Source: Flavobacterium sp. N3904 (GTDB lineage Bacteria > Bacteroidota > Bacteroidia > Flavobacteriales > Flavobacteriaceae). From it: 64,000 bases of DNA. Of the stretch, positions 1 through 7,373 are shown piece after piece; positions within the stretch are counted from its first letter, which is position 1; each line of letters begins with the position of its first letter. The position numbers and the translations under genes are program-made. The stretch is taken from NCBI RefSeq assembly GCF_025947305.1, contig NZ_CP110009.1, positions 124,001-188,000 of the forward strand. Direction: 5' to 3'. The notes beneath the pieces were generated by a model. The model was given only the letters and a program-made list of their open reading frames with translations, was not told the origin of the DNA and did no database searches.

Positions 1-27
1 TAAATAACGCCAAATAATAAAACACGA

Positions 28-76
28 ATTCCACTAATTAGCACGAATCTATTTGTGTTTATTAGTGGAATTTTTT
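28..76. terminator. Hairpin downstream of the Spy/CpxP-like gene
   Basis: An inverted repeat pairs the segment ending at about 38 (attccactaat) with the segment starting at 61 (attagtggaat). A run of T follows on the + strand. It lies just past the end of the leftward gene at 109-540 and could terminate that gene or an unseen rightward gene left of the window. Confidence 0.6.
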
Positions 77-108
77 GTTTGACTTTTGAAAAGAAATGGA
101 ATTATGCT

Positions 109-540
109 CTACATTCCTGCTCTTCTTTCTTTCATTTTTTCTTTATTCTCAGCTCTTAAGTCAATCCATTTTTGATATTGATCGGCAGATAAAACGGATT
201 TCATTTTAGCTTCGGTATCTGCTTTTTCGGCTTGCATGGTGTTTTTAAAGGCAGTTCTTTCTTCTGTAGTCATTCTGTCTCCACTGGCTTTACGGGTATC
301 TTTTTGAGCTTTCAGATCTTGTGCTTTGGCACTTTTCTCTGCTAAAATTTTACCAACTGCTTCTTGTTGTTTGACATCCAAACCTAATTCTTTGGTTAAG
401 TAAGCCAAATGTTTTTGTTGGCGTTGCTCTGGAGTCATTTTTTCTATATTTGCTCGGTTGGGTTTTGGAGTCGCTTCTTGTGCAAATCCTGATATTCCCA
501 TTACTAATACTAAGGCAATAATTAAATTTTTCATTTTCAT
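109..540 (-). CDS. Secreted Spy/CpxP-like (LTxxQ-type) protein
   Basis: A 143-residue protein with an N-terminal signal peptide (hydrophobic stretch to about residue 20, ending GFAQ). The mature part is very rich in K, E, A, Q and M and should be mostly helical. The segments MTPEQRQQKHLAYLTKELGL and VLSADQYQKWIDL resemble the paired LTxxQ-type helices of Spy/CpxP and of the many small Bacteroidota proteins with that fold. Those are periplasmic chaperone-like or stress-related proteins. No catalytic residues are visible. It is divergent from the metal-handling genes that begin at 662, so it may share their envelope or metal-stress theme, but that is inference. Confidence 0.7.
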   Translation of the reverse strand: MKMKNLIIALVLVMGISGFAQEATPKPNRANIEKMTPEQRQQKHLAYLTKELGLDVKQQEAVGKILAEKSAKAQDLKAQKDTRKASGDRMTTEERTAFKNTMQAEKADTEAKMKSVLSADQYQKWIDLRAENKEKMKERRAGM

Positions 541-627
541 TTATTTTTAAGTTATAGGGATAAGATGAATGTAAGAAGCAAAGGTTTAATACTTTAACGT
601 TAATTTAATAAATTCGGTTATTCGTTA

Positions 628-657
628 TTTGAATTTAAAAAGGGTGTACTATCTTTG
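628..657 (+). promoter_or_regulatory. Bacteroidota-type promoter
   Basis: TTTG at 628-631, an 18-bp spacer, and TATCTTTG at 650-657 match the -33/-7 pattern TTTG-N19-TAnnTTTG. Transcription should begin about four bases after 657, so the GTG at 662 would lie at or next to the transcript start. Confidence 0.7.
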
Positions 658-661
658 CGCC

Positions 662-1036
662 GTGAAAAACCTCGTATTCATACTTATCATAGCTATTTTT
701 CTAAAGCCGATTTTTCCGGTTATAGAATATGTGGTTAATTATGAATACATCTCAAAAGTACTTTGCGAAAACAAGGCAAAGCCAATGATGCACTGTAACG
801 GTAAATGTCATCTGATGAAAGAATTGGCCAAAGCTGCCGAAAACGAAAAGCCTGCTTCTTCTGATAAAAAAGGATATTCTCCTGTTCTTGAAGTGTTGTT
901 TTTTCAGGAAATCAACTCTTTTGCAATCGCTTCTTTTTCTTTTTTAGATAAAGAAAACAGCAGCAATGCTTATTCTAATTCATATTCCAATTCTCATTTG
1001 GAGTCCGTTTTTCGACCACCCATTTTTATTTCTTAG
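662..1036 (+). CDS. Small membrane-anchored protein with CNGKCHL motif
   Basis: About 124 residues when started at the GTG at 662. The frame stays open upstream to a TTG at 629, but that overlaps the -33 promoter element, so I chose GTG. A hydrophobic N-terminal helix is followed by a conserved-looking motif with two cysteines and a histidine (MHCNGKCHLMKEL, His-Cys-x3-Cys-His). The tail is Ser/Asn rich and ends in a PPIFIS segment. Small proteins with CNGKCHL recur in Bacteroidota near metal-uptake genes. I know no biochemical function. The Cys/His motif and the downstream MbnP/MbnH-like genes suggest metal binding, probably copper (inference). Confidence 0.6.
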   Translation: MKNLVFILIIAIFLKPIFPVIEYVVNYEYISKVLCENKAKPMMHCNGKCHLMKELAKAAENEKPASSDKKGYSPVLEVLFFQEINSFAIASFSFLDKENSSNAYSNSYSNSHLESVFRPPIFIS

Positions 1037-1139
1037 ATTTTATTAAAACACCGTGTCAATTGTCGCAAATGATATTCATTATTTGTGCACACTTTCGCGC
1101 ACGCATCAATTCTAAATAATTTAAGAATAAAAAACAATA

Positions 1140-1940
1140 ATGAAAAACACAATAAACAAAGCAATTGCTGTAATGGCAATGGTTGCTGTAGTATCAGCAT
1201 GTTCAAACAATAATGACGAAGTTATCACTGGAACCGGTAAATTGGGCGTAGAATTTGACAATGCCTTCGGATCAAATGACTTGATTTTAACGAGTCAAAC
1301 CAACACCACCTCACAAGGAGAAGTATTAAAAATAAGCAGCGTAAAATACATTATTAGCAATATTGTTTTGACCAAAGAAGACGGAACTACCCTTACTTAT
1401 CCAAAAAGCTCCAGCTATTTCATTGTTGATGAAGCTACTGCAGACAGTCATGAAATCGAATTGGAAAATATCCCGGCCGGGAATTACACCAAAATAAAAT
1501 TCGGAATCGGAGTAGACAAAGCGCAATGGGAATTGGGAGTAACTGGACAAGGTGATTTTTTGGCAAAAGCACAAGATGCCGGAATGTTGTGGAGTTGGTC
1601 TGCTGGGTATAAATTCGTGGCTTTTGAGGGAACTTTCACTTCTGCTACTGTGACTACAGATACTTCTTTTATGGTGCATACAGGACAAACAGGAACCGAT
1701 TACAATTATACAGAAGTAACTTTGAATTTGCCTACAAATGCAATGGTAAGAACTACAATCACTCCAGATATTCACATCATTGCCAATGTAGCTAAAATCA
1801 TTGACGGGACCAATAAAATCAAGCTTTCAGACAACAATATGGGAGGTATGGGTGCCATGATTATGGGCGGTTCACAATTGCCTTTGATTACCACAAATTT
1901 AAACGGAATGTTCTCAGTAGCTCACGTACACAACGACTAA
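1140..1940 (+). CDS. MbnP-like periplasmic lipoprotein
   Basis: A 266-residue lipoprotein with signal peptide and lipobox Cys at residue 21 (VVSAC). The body matches the MbnP-like family: an N-terminal beta domain (GKLGVEFDNAFG, KISSVKYIISNI), then LWSWSAGYKFVAFEG with Trp at about 151 and 153, and a late HIHIIAN-like segment (PDIHIIANV). In the studied methanotroph system, MbnP binds copper and a Trp is oxidised to kynurenine by its di-heme partner MbnH. The tryptophan-rich core motif is kept here, and the next gene encodes an MbnH-like protein, which supports the assignment. Gly/Met-rich residues near the C-terminus (NNMGGMGAMIMGG) could add metal ligands (inference). Confidence 0.8.
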   Translation: MKNTINKAIAVMAMVAVVSACSNNNDEVITGTGKLGVEFDNAFGSNDLILTSQTNTTSQGEVLKISSVKYIISNIVLTKEDGTTLTYPKSSSYFIVDEATADSHEIELENIPAGNYTKIKFGIGVDKAQWELGVTGQGDFLAKAQDAGMLWSWSAGYKFVAFEGTFTSATVTTDTSFMVHTGQTGTDYNYTEVTLNLPTNAMVRTTITPDIHIIANVAKIIDGTNKIKLSDNNMGGMGAMIMGGSQLPLITTNLNGMFSVAHVHND

Positions 1941-1990
1941 CAGGATGCTGAAGTTTTAGGAGCAGACGATTTGTTTTCATAACAATTGTC

Positions 1991-2066
1991 CTCCCGCTAT
2001 CCGCTATATCTTTTTTACTAACCCTGAATAGGTTAGTAAAAAAGGATATACGCTTCTATCGGGGCT
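1991..2066. repeat. Intergenic hairpin element (GATAGAAGC/GGATAGCGG family)
   Basis: On the minus strand the borders read AGCCCCGATAGAAGCG (2051-2066) and AGCGGATAGCGGGAG (1991-2005). Between them a long imperfect hairpin pairs about 2006-2023 with 2031-2050 around a 7-base loop. I recognise this scheme of constant borders with a variable hairpin core as a dispersed repeat in Flavobacterium intergenic regions. It sits between the mbnP-like and mbnH-like genes. Confidence 0.65.
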
Positions 2067-2105
2067 AATCCACAACTTTAGTAATTCTTTCAACAGTATA
2101 AAAAC

Positions 2106-3146
2106 ATGAAGAAAAGACATTTCCTGTGGTTCATTATTCCGTTATTTTTTGGTTGTTCCAATGAAAACGAAGACAACTATATTGATGTGCCGTTAACATT
2201 CACCGTTCCGTCCAATTTCCCTCCTTTGGCTTACAATATTGCATTGAATCCACCAACAGAGAAAGGGTTTGAACTCGGTAAAAAATTGTTCTACGACGGA
2301 AGATTGTCTTCGGATGGAGTCGTTTCCTGTGGCTTTTGTCACATTCAGGAAAATGCATTTACCCATCACGGTCACGTCTTTAGTCACGGAGTCGGCGACA
2401 ATGTCGGAACCAGAAACACACCTTCGATTCAAAATTTAGGCTATCAAACCGCCTTTATGTACGATGGTGCCGCTTCGCATCTCGATTTGCAACCGATTAT
2501 TCCGTTTACAAGTCCAATCGAAATGAATGGTAATTTTAATGATGCGATTGCCATGATGAAGTCCGATGCAACGTATCAAAAATTGTTTGCTGTTGCATTC
2601 AAAGATGGAAAAATCAATTCCGAAAACATGCTCAAAGCACTTTCGCAATTCATGCTGATGGTAACCTCCAGCAATTCTAGATTTGACAAATACCGTCGCG
2701 ACGAAGTTGGAGGAACGTTGACAACAGAAGAATTAGCCGGTTACGAAATTTTCAAAACCAAATGCAGTTCGTGCCACGCCACCGATTTGATGACGGATAA
2801 TTCGTTTCGAAACAACGGATTGGCAGTCAATCCACAAATTAAAGATGTAGGTCGTTATCGAGTAACCCAATTAGCAGTGGATTATTATAAATTCAAAGTG
2901 CCGAGTTTAAGAAACGTTGAAAAAACAGCGCCTTATATGCACGACGGACGATTCGGAACATTAGAATCGGTTCTGGATCATTATGCCTCGGGTGTTGTAA
3001 ACTCGGAGACATTAGACCCAATTTTGAATCAAAACGGCAAACTCGGAATCGCTTTGACTAATCAAGAGAAAACGCAAGTGATTGCTTTTCTAAAAACACT
3101 AACTGATAATCAATATCTAACAGATAAACGATTTTCGGAATTTTAA
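2106..3146 (+). CDS. Di-heme cytochrome c peroxidase family protein (MbnH-like)
   Basis: A 346-residue lipoprotein (lipobox Cys at residue 17, FFGC) of the MauG/bacterial cytochrome c peroxidase superfamily. Two c-type heme motifs are visible: CGFCH at about 75-79 and CSSCH at about 220-224. Family landmarks are also present: FYDGRLSSDG, TRNTPSIQN and PYMHDGRFGTLESVLDHY. Members either reduce H2O2 or, like MauG and MbnH, oxidise residues of a partner protein. The mbnP-like gene directly upstream favours MbnH-like modification of that partner's tryptophan over plain peroxide removal (inference). The 12-bp gap to the next gene suggests co-transcription. Confidence 0.85.
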   Translation: MKKRHFLWFIIPLFFGCSNENEDNYIDVPLTFTVPSNFPPLAYNIALNPPTEKGFELGKKLFYDGRLSSDGVVSCGFCHIQENAFTHHGHVFSHGVGDNVGTRNTPSIQNLGYQTAFMYDGAASHLDLQPIIPFTSPIEMNGNFNDAIAMMKSDATYQKLFAVAFKDGKINSENMLKALSQFMLMVTSSNSRFDKYRRDEVGGTLTTEELAGYEIFKTKCSSCHATDLMTDNSFRNNGLAVNPQIKDVGRYRVTQLAVDYYKFKVPSLRNVEKTAPYMHDGRFGTLESVLDHYASGVVNSETLDPILNQNGKLGIALTNQEKTQVIAFLKTLTDNQYLTDKRFSEF

Positions 3147-3158
3147 AGACTCACTAAA

Positions 3159-4133
3159 ATGAAAAAATATTTATTAATAACCCTAGTTTGTAGTTTTCAA
3201 TTCGCTTTTTCCGCTCCAGTAAAAGACAGTATTTATGCGGATACTTTTCGAAAAATGTTGTTGCAAAGCCAATATGAATACGAATATGAAGACTGCGATG
3301 CTTGCGGCTGTTCGGCCAGTAGCGGTGGTTTGGGTTTTGGCTCCATGCTCAATTCCAATTTTGTGGGAGTTCGTTATTTGAATCAAAGTTATACCAGCAA
3401 AGACGGAATTTTTGACAATTCCCCTTGGGTCGACGAAAATTTCAACACCATCCAGATTTGGTCCAAAATACCGATTACCGAAAAGCTTCAGGTTTTTACA
3501 TTAATTCCTTTTCAGCATCACAGCCGTGAATTGACATCGGGAAAAGAAGAGATTCAGGGTTTGGGTGATATCACGGTGATGGGAATGTATACTTTGTATG
3601 AAACCCATAAAGACAGCATCACACTAACCCATAAATTCCAAATGGGAGGCGGTGTGAAAATGCCTACCGGAAAGTTCAACGAAGCCAACAATCTGGGAAC
3701 AGTTAATCAAAGTTTTCAAGTTGGAACAGGCAGTTGGGATTATCTTTTGGTAGCTGATTATGTGATTCAAAAAAATAATCTAGGGCTGAATTTGCTTTTA
3801 GATTACACAATTAAAACAGAAAACAGTAAAAACTATCAATACGGTAACCAACTCAATTATGGCGGATTGTTGTTTTATTTATTGGAAGCCAATACCGTAA
3901 AAATAATGCCTCATCTGGGTTTGGTTGGTGAAACGTATGCTGCTAATAGGCAGCACGGTCAAGAATTACCCAATACAGCCGGTGATGTATTGTTTAGTAA
4001 ATTTGGTCTCGAAATTGGTATAAACAAACTTTCACTGGGTATGAGTGCAATGTTGCCTGTTACGCAGCATTTGGCAGGTTCTAATATTGAAGCCAATTAT
4101 CGTTTAATGTTCAATTTGAATTATAGTTTGTAA
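3159..4133 (+). CDS. Putative outer-membrane beta-barrel protein with CDxCGC segment
   Basis: A 324-residue protein with a signal peptide (to about residue 19). A short acidic stretch is followed by three cysteines (C46, C49, C51 in EDCDACGCSASSGGLG). The rest consists of alternating beta segments ending in an aromatic-rich strand (YRLMFNLNYSL), typical of an outer-membrane barrel. The Cys-rich segment is a plausible metal site. It is last in the rightward set with the MbnP- and MbnH-like genes, so I infer a role in moving or sensing copper at the outer membrane. The precise family is not certain. Confidence 0.6.
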   Translation: MKKYLLITLVCSFQFAFSAPVKDSIYADTFRKMLLQSQYEYEYEDCDACGCSASSGGLGFGSMLNSNFVGVRYLNQSYTSKDGIFDNSPWVDENFNTIQIWSKIPITEKLQVFTLIPFQHHSRELTSGKEEIQGLGDITVMGMYTLYETHKDSITLTHKFQMGGGVKMPTGKFNEANNLGTVNQSFQVGTGSWDYLLVADYVIQKNNLGLNLLLDYTIKTENSKNYQYGNQLNYGGLLFYLLEANTVKIMPHLGLVGETYAANRQHGQELPNTAGDVLFSKFGLEIGINKLSLGMSAMLPVTQHLAGSNIEANYRLMFNLNYSL

Positions 4134-4144
4134 TCAAAAAAAAA

Positions 4145-4222
4145 ACGGCAAAGAGCGCAAAAGAAGTAGGATGTTCGCAAAACTTTGTGAACTTTGCGAA
4201 AATCTTTGCGCTCATTGCGGTT
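4145..4222. repeat. CGCAAAG-type palindromic intergenic repeat
   Basis: The outer arms, about 4145-4164 (cggcaaagagcgcaaaa) and 4203-4222 (ctttgcgctcattgcggtt), pair imperfectly. Inside, ttcgcaaa and tttgcgaa form a second hairpin. Related cgcaaag-rich sequences occur at 10147-10208 and 16985-17040. It may serve as the terminator for the upstream gene. Confidence 0.6.
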
Positions 4223-4329
4223 AATTATAAAAGCTACCAGTTTTTTTGTTACAATATTTGATTTTATTTAGAACCTCTCGTTAAAGTCATTTTCGAATTG
4301 TATTTTTGAATACTGTTAAAAATTAACCT

Positions 4330-5499
4330 ATGATTTCCGTTCAAGAAGCCTTTTCGATATTAGAACAAAATTTGCCTACTTTGCACGAAGTGGAGTTGCC
4401 ACTTTTTCAAGCCCGAAAACATATTTTGGCACAATCGGTGGTGTCGCCCATCAATATGCCACCCTTCCGGCAATCGGCGATGGATGGCTATGCTTTGTGT
4501 TTGCACGAGGCTTTGGTTTATGAAATTGTTGGCGAAATAAAAGCGGGAGATTCTCACTTGGTAAATTTGGTTCCTGGTCAGGCTGTCAAGATTTTTACTG
4601 GAGCCACTGTACCCGATTCGGCGCAGGCTGTAATTCAGATTGAATTGGTTGCGGCTAACGGAACACAATTATTACTCGACGAATTGGTAGAGCCCGAAAC
4701 GAATGTCAGACCCATTGGCGAACAAATTTCTACTGGGGATTTGGCACTCGAAAAAGGAACTTTGTTGAATGCCGCTGCTATTGGATTTTTGGCGGGACTT
4801 GGTTTTACAAAAGTCTCTGTTTACAAAAAACCAACCGTTGGAATTGTAGTTACTGGAAACGAATTGTCAAAACCCGGAACTCCTCTTGAATACGGTAAAG
4901 TATATGAGAGCAACGGAATTATGTTGCAATCGGCATTAATTGATGCTTTTTATGAGGCAGTGACGATATACGAAGTCAATGATGATTTTGAAAATACCAA
5001 AAACAAACTGAATGAAGCGTTGACAAACAACGATATGATTTTGGTTTCCGGTGGCATATCAGTTGGGGATTATGATTTTGTGGCTCGTGCATTAAAGGAA
5101 CTTCAAGTCGAAACCTTATTTTACAAAGTGAATCAAAAACCTGGAAAACCTTTATTTTCAGGAAAATTACAAAACAAAATGGTTTTTGCATTGCCAGGAA
5201 ATCCTGCCGCTTGCCTGACTTGTTTTTATGTATATGTGTTGCCTACATTGGCCATACTTTCGGGTGCCAAGGCCAATTATCAACAGGCTGTTTTATTTCC
5301 AATAGCCCATGATTATGAAGTAAAAAATACCCGTTCCCAGTTTTTGAAAGCAAATATTAGCAATGGAGAAGCACAAATCCTGTCACATCAAAATTCGTCC
5401 ATGCTTAATTCTTTTTCAGTTTCAAACGGATTGATTTTCGTTCCCCACGGACATTATGAATTGAAAAAAGGGGATATGGTTGAGGTGTATTTGTTGTAG
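4330..5499 (+). CDS. moeA: Molybdopterin molybdenumtransferase MoeA
   Basis: A 389-residue cytoplasmic enzyme that inserts molybdate into adenylylated molybdopterin, the late step of molybdenum cofactor synthesis. Landmarks in order: the N-terminal MPPFRQSAMDGYAL segment, IFTGATVPDSAQAV, VGIVVTGNEL at the start of the MogA-like domain, ILVSGGISVGDYDFV, LPGNPAACLTCF, and the C-terminal beta domain. The length is normal for the family. It stands alone, 5.8 kb from the main cofactor operon at 11.4-16.9 kb, with a dispersed repeat before it and a convergent acetyltransferase gene after it. Confidence 0.95.
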   Translation: MISVQEAFSILEQNLPTLHEVELPLFQARKHILAQSVVSPINMPPFRQSAMDGYALCLHEALVYEIVGEIKAGDSHLVNLVPGQAVKIFTGATVPDSAQAVIQIELVAANGTQLLLDELVEPETNVRPIGEQISTGDLALEKGTLLNAAAIGFLAGLGFTKVSVYKKPTVGIVVTGNELSKPGTPLEYGKVYESNGIMLQSALIDAFYEAVTIYEVNDDFENTKNKLNEALTNNDMILVSGGISVGDYDFVARALKELQVETLFYKVNQKPGKPLFSGKLQNKMVFALPGNPAACLTCFYVYVLPTLAILSGAKANYQQAVLFPIAHDYEVKNTRSQFLKANISNGEAQILSHQNSSMLNSFSVSNGLIFVPHGHYELKKGDMVEVYLL

Positions 5500-5601
5500 A
5501 CTTTAGATAGTTTTTTTTACTTTACATAGTTAAAAAAGAAACGAATAAATACCGAAAATCCAGAAGTGAGAATTAACAATAGGTATTGTTTTGTTTGTCT
5601 A

Positions 5602-6102
5602 TTATATATTCTGTCTTAATTCGTATTCAATTTCGTTGTCTCCCAAATCAGTAATTTTAATAAAGTTTAGTTGCTCCAGAAGTTGTATTGCTTTCAAGTT
5701 TTGTTGGGTTGTTATTGCCCAAATACGTTTTAGTCCGATAGTATTTATTCCAAATTCTATCGCTAATACCATAGCAGAAGTCATAAAACCTTGTCCTCGA
5801 TATTGAGGTAATAAAACGCATCCCAATTCGCCTTCTCCTTTGCGAAGGCCACGATAGTAACCACAAGTCCCAATAATTTTATTTGTTGAATTTTCTGCAA
5901 TGCCCCAATGAATAGAATTACCTTCAAGATAATCCTTGTTTATTTTAGTCTGCATTTCCATCGCCTGTTGAACAGAAGTCGCCTGAATAGAATCGTAAAA
6001 TGAAATTTCAATAAGATCTTCTATATCCGCAGTTAGGATTTTTCGCAACGAGATTTTCTCGCCAGAAATAATTGGAAAAATGTCATACGGAGGTAGTTTC
6101 AT
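5602..6102 (-). CDS. GNAT family N-acetyltransferase (RimJ/RimL-like)
   Basis: A 166-residue acetyl-CoA-dependent acetyltransferase. The fold is visible from the ISLRKILTADIEDL start, the IIGTCGYYRGLRKGEGELG strand pair, the acetyl-CoA loop LLPQYRGQGFMTSAM, and the NTIGLKRIWAITTQQNLKAIQLLEQLNF region that is diagnostic of the RimJ/RimL-like branch. The acceptor is unknown; it may be a protein N-terminus, an amine or a small molecule. It runs convergent to moeA. Its upstream side abuts an attC-like palindromic element at 6123-6250, so it may be an acquired cassette-type gene (inference). Confidence 0.85.
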   Translation of the reverse strand: MKLPPYDIFPIISGEKISLRKILTADIEDLIEISFYDSIQATSVQQAMEMQTKINKDYLEGNSIHWGIAENSTNKIIGTCGYYRGLRKGEGELGCVLLPQYRGQGFMTSAMVLAIEFGINTIGLKRIWAITTQQNLKAIQLLEQLNFIKITDLGDNEIEYELRQNI

Positions 6103-6122
6103 TTTGTATGTAATTGTTTTTT

Positions 6123-6250
6123 TAACGTTCTGGCACTAGCGGGTTTGGGATTAAATTAAGCCCTATTTTCGGATTTGCCAAATATTCTAAATACAAAACC
6201 AACTTTCCATTAAGCCAATTGCCCAAATCCGTTGTAGCTATTGTATGCTG
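6123..6250. repeat. Imperfect palindromic element, attC-like
   Basis: This gene-free stretch (6103-6364) carries taacgttctggcactagcgg at its left and ccgttgtagctattgtatgc at its right. Inner arms gggtttggg and cccaaatcc, and aattaagcc with a second ttaagcc segment, pair imperfectly around a roughly 60-base loop. The length and shape are like a recombination site of an integron cassette, but the canonical core-site sequences are not exact. It lies between two short unrelated leftward genes. Confidence 0.45.
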
Positions 6251-6364
6251 TATTTATTTCTCGTATTTCCAATTTATGTTCTCTTCAATTGAAATTGCTT
6301 TAAAGATTTGGAATGCAAATTCAGCTAATTTTATTATTAAATATTCAAATTTCGTAAAGTCAAG

Positions 6365-7036
6365 TTATATTTTCAATTGTTCATTATTAATTTCTGAATA
6401 ACTAAATAAAAATTCGAATATTTGATTGTGATATTGTGTTTTATTTATTTTTGATTTGTTTATTACTGATTTAGAATGAGTAATGGAATGACGTACTTCA
6501 GATAATATTTTTAATAGTTCTCCAAATTTTATATTTGTATTATTCTCTTTAGATAATTTATGTATTGTTTTTTTTCCAATCTTTTTAATTGCTTTATAAA
6601 GTAAATCACCTCCCTTGATATTTTCTCGAGTTAGTTCTCCTTCAATTTTAAAAGCTATTTTAATCTCTTCTCCAAAGTTAAAATTATTTTTTGCTTTATA
6701 AAACACACAATCTTTGAAGAATTTTTCAAGAGACTCATATGATTGGCAATACATTAAACAAAATTCTCGAGATAGAACGCTTATCATTTCACTTTTGTAA
6801 TTTTCTCTGGAGGTATTTTTAAATAATCCTGAATGAAAAGGTAAAACCCAACCATTATCAGTTTTTCCAGTCCAGTCACTTAAAAGTAATGTAGAATTTG
6901 AATCATAAACGGAACCAGTTTGCGTGTACTTTTCAATATCCAAATTGATTACTTTATTTAATCTTCTGCTGGTATGAATAAATTCCAGTAAAGTTGAAAA
7001 GTAGTTGTCGAGAAATACTTTGTATTCATTATTCAT
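6365..7036 (-). CDS. Hypothetical protein with HEPN-like RX4H motif
   Basis: A 223-residue predicted soluble, largely helical protein that I do not recognise as a named family. It is notably richer in Asn, Lys and Ile codons (AT-rich) than its neighbours. Near the C-terminus, within a helical context, is SEVRHSITHSKS. R182 and H187 give an R-x4-H arrangement like the catalytic motif of HEPN ribonucleases found in toxins, abortive-infection and CRISPR-linked proteins. No partner antitoxin is adjacent. HEPN membership is only a suggestion from the motif and helix content. Base composition and the flanking palindromic element suggest horizontal acquisition. Confidence 0.5.
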   Translation of the reverse strand: MNNEYKVFLDNYFSTLLEFIHTSRRLNKVINLDIEKYTQTGSVYDSNSTLLLSDWTGKTDNGWVLPFHSGLFKNTSRENYKSEMISVLSREFCLMYCQSYESLEKFFKDCVFYKAKNNFNFGEEIKIAFKIEGELTRENIKGGDLLYKAIKKIGKKTIHKLSKENNTNIKFGELLKILSEVRHSITHSKSVINKSKINKTQYHNQIFEFLFSYSEINNEQLKI

Positions 7037-7119
7037 ATATAATTCAGATTATCCGATTCTGTGGGAATATAGCATACAACTTTCTTATAAGAGTGATGGA
7101 AATACACTTTTCTCAAATC

Positions 7120-7127
7120 CAAATATA
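7120..7127 (-). promoter_or_regulatory. Possible -7 box for the HEPN-like gene
   Basis: On the minus strand this reads TATATTTG, with a TTTG about 22 bases upstream (complement of 7150-7153). It lies about 85 bases before the start codon at 7036. Confidence 0.4.
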
Positions 7128-7229
7128 CAGATTAATCTTTGTAAATTATCAAATGCATTTGTTTTGCTAAATGTACTTTAGTTCTTGAAACAATTAAAAT
7201 TTGTTGTTTTTTATTGAAGTCTTTGTGTT

Positions 7230-7349
7230 GCGTGAGGGATAGAAGCTAGCTACCAAAGTAGTGCGGATAGCCCGACCACAATATAAAAAGGGGCGACTGA
7301 GCGACACTATATTCTAGTCCCTTTTTTATATTGTGGTCACGCCCAAATG
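7230..7349. repeat. 120-bp dispersed repeat with hairpin core, copy 1
   Basis: This fills most of the 337-bp gap at 7037-7373. The left border (7230-7260) begins gcgtgagggatagaagc and is identical over 31 bases to the complement of 34732-34762. It is followed by a partly conserved ggatagcccgac. A perfect-looking hairpin (gaccacaatataaaaaggg pairing with cccttttttatattgtggtc) and the right border cacgcccaaa follow. Only the hairpin sequence differs from copy 2; the architecture and total length are the same. Confidence 0.8.
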
Positions 7350-7373
7350 ATTTTCCTTATTTTTAGAAAAGTC

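Noticed and set aside
629..661. Upstream extension of the CNGKCHL protein to a TTG at 629
   Set aside because: This start lies within the -33 promoter element TTTG (628-631) of the transcript itself, so the start at 662 is more plausible.
4145..4222. CRISPR-like array in the cgcaaag repeats
   Set aside because: The units are degenerate, palindromic and unevenly spaced, with no equal-length unique spacers and no cas genes.
6123..6250. Bona fide integron cassette array
   Set aside because: Neither canonical core site (GTTRRRY/RYYYAAC) is exact and no integrase is seen, so it is reported only as attC-like.
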